5,931 bases of DNA from Acidimicrobiaceae bacterium. GTDB lineage: Bacteria; Actinomycetota; Acidimicrobiia; Acidimicrobiales; MedAcidi-G1. The notes under the pieces are model-generated. The model did no database searches and was not told the origin of the DNA. It saw only the letters and a program-made list of their open reading frames with translations. The position numbers and the translations under genes were made by a program. The stretch is taken from positions 6,369 to 12,299 of the forward strand of contig DPMC01000209.1 in assembly GCA_003541675.1 (NCBI GenBank), in the 5' to 3' direction. Positions 5,846 through 5,931 of this stretch are shown piece after piece (the first letter of the stretch is position 1; each line of letters opens with the position of its first letter).

Positions 5846-5931
5846 TGAGGGCCAGGGCGACCGTCGCCTATGACGGGGCCCCGTTCCACGGGTTCGCCGC
5901 CAACGCGGGCGTACCCACCGTCGCCGGCTTG
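5845..5931 (+). CDS. truA: tRNA pseudouridine(38-40) synthase TruA (3' partial)
   Basis: TruA converts uridines 38-40 of the tRNA anticodon stem-loop to pseudouridine. Only the first 29 codons are present; the window ends mid-gene. The visible N-terminus, MRARATVAYDGAPFHGF, carries the family's hallmark YDG (9-11) and FHG (14-16), followed by AANAGVPTVAGL, matching the stretch before the first helix. The catalytic aspartate lies beyond the window and cannot be checked. The gene follows rplQ by 76 nt, the usual actinobacterial order. ATG 5845 is chosen because homology begins there and no earlier in-frame start exists in the short upstream gap. Confidence 0.9.
   Translation, partial: MRARATVAYDGAPFHGFAANAGVPTVAGL

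Noticed and set aside
1..5931. Search for a novel multi-gene system, mobile element, CRISPR array or RNA gene
   Set aside because: Every substantial open stretch is a conserved spc/alpha operon gene, all on one strand with tight spacing; no spacer-repeat pattern, terminal inverted repeats, transposase or tRNA/rRNA-like sequence was seen.

Overview
The window is a conserved chromosomal ribosomal-protein block: the end of the spc operon followed by the alpha operon, all on the + strand. Gene order is rplO (5' end cut off), secY, adk, infA, rpmJ, rpsM, rpsK, rpsD, rpoA, rplQ, truA (3' end cut off). The DNA is visibly GC-rich with G/C-ended codons. The protein sequences suggest Actinomycetota, most likely an Acidimicrobiia-type lineage. 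The evidence is the short-LID adenylate kinase, the cysteine-poor S4, the [12 protein letters not shown] alpha C-terminal domain, and rpsD placed between rpsK and rpoA. This placement is a judgement from protein sequence, not a database result.

Region 1-2430 holds the end of L15, the translocon channel SecY and adenylate kinase. secY stops and adk starts with no base between them (TAGATG). Region 2428-2621 is the only sizeable non-coding stretch. It lies where many actinobacteria carry map (methionine aminopeptidase), which is absent. It contains a GC-rich hairpin, a weak promoter-like pair, and an A/C-rich, G-poor leader running into infA. The conserved N-terminus of IF-1 can only be reached from a CTG codon at 2622, which sits 7 nt after an AGGAG ribosome binding site. 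This is the most noteworthy point in the window.

Region 2888-5768 is a tightly packed rpmJ-rpsM-rpsK-rpsD-rpoA-rplQ run. rpsM and rpsK overlap by one base; rpsK/rpsD and rpoA/rplQ are 4 nt apart. The one break is 60 nt between rpsD and rpoA. It carries a compact 9-bp hairpin that begins inside the rpsD stop codon and could tune expression of ribosomal proteins against RNA polymerase alpha. Region 5769-5931 leads into truA through a possible 4-codon minicistron whose stop overlaps the truA start.

The products act together in translation (L15, L36, L17, S13, S11, S4, IF-1), transcription (RpoA), membrane protein export (SecY), nucleotide supply (Adk) and tRNA modification (TruA). I see no mobile element, CRISPR array, tRNA or rRNA gene, and no undescribed multi-gene system. 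The interest lies in start-site and leader details.
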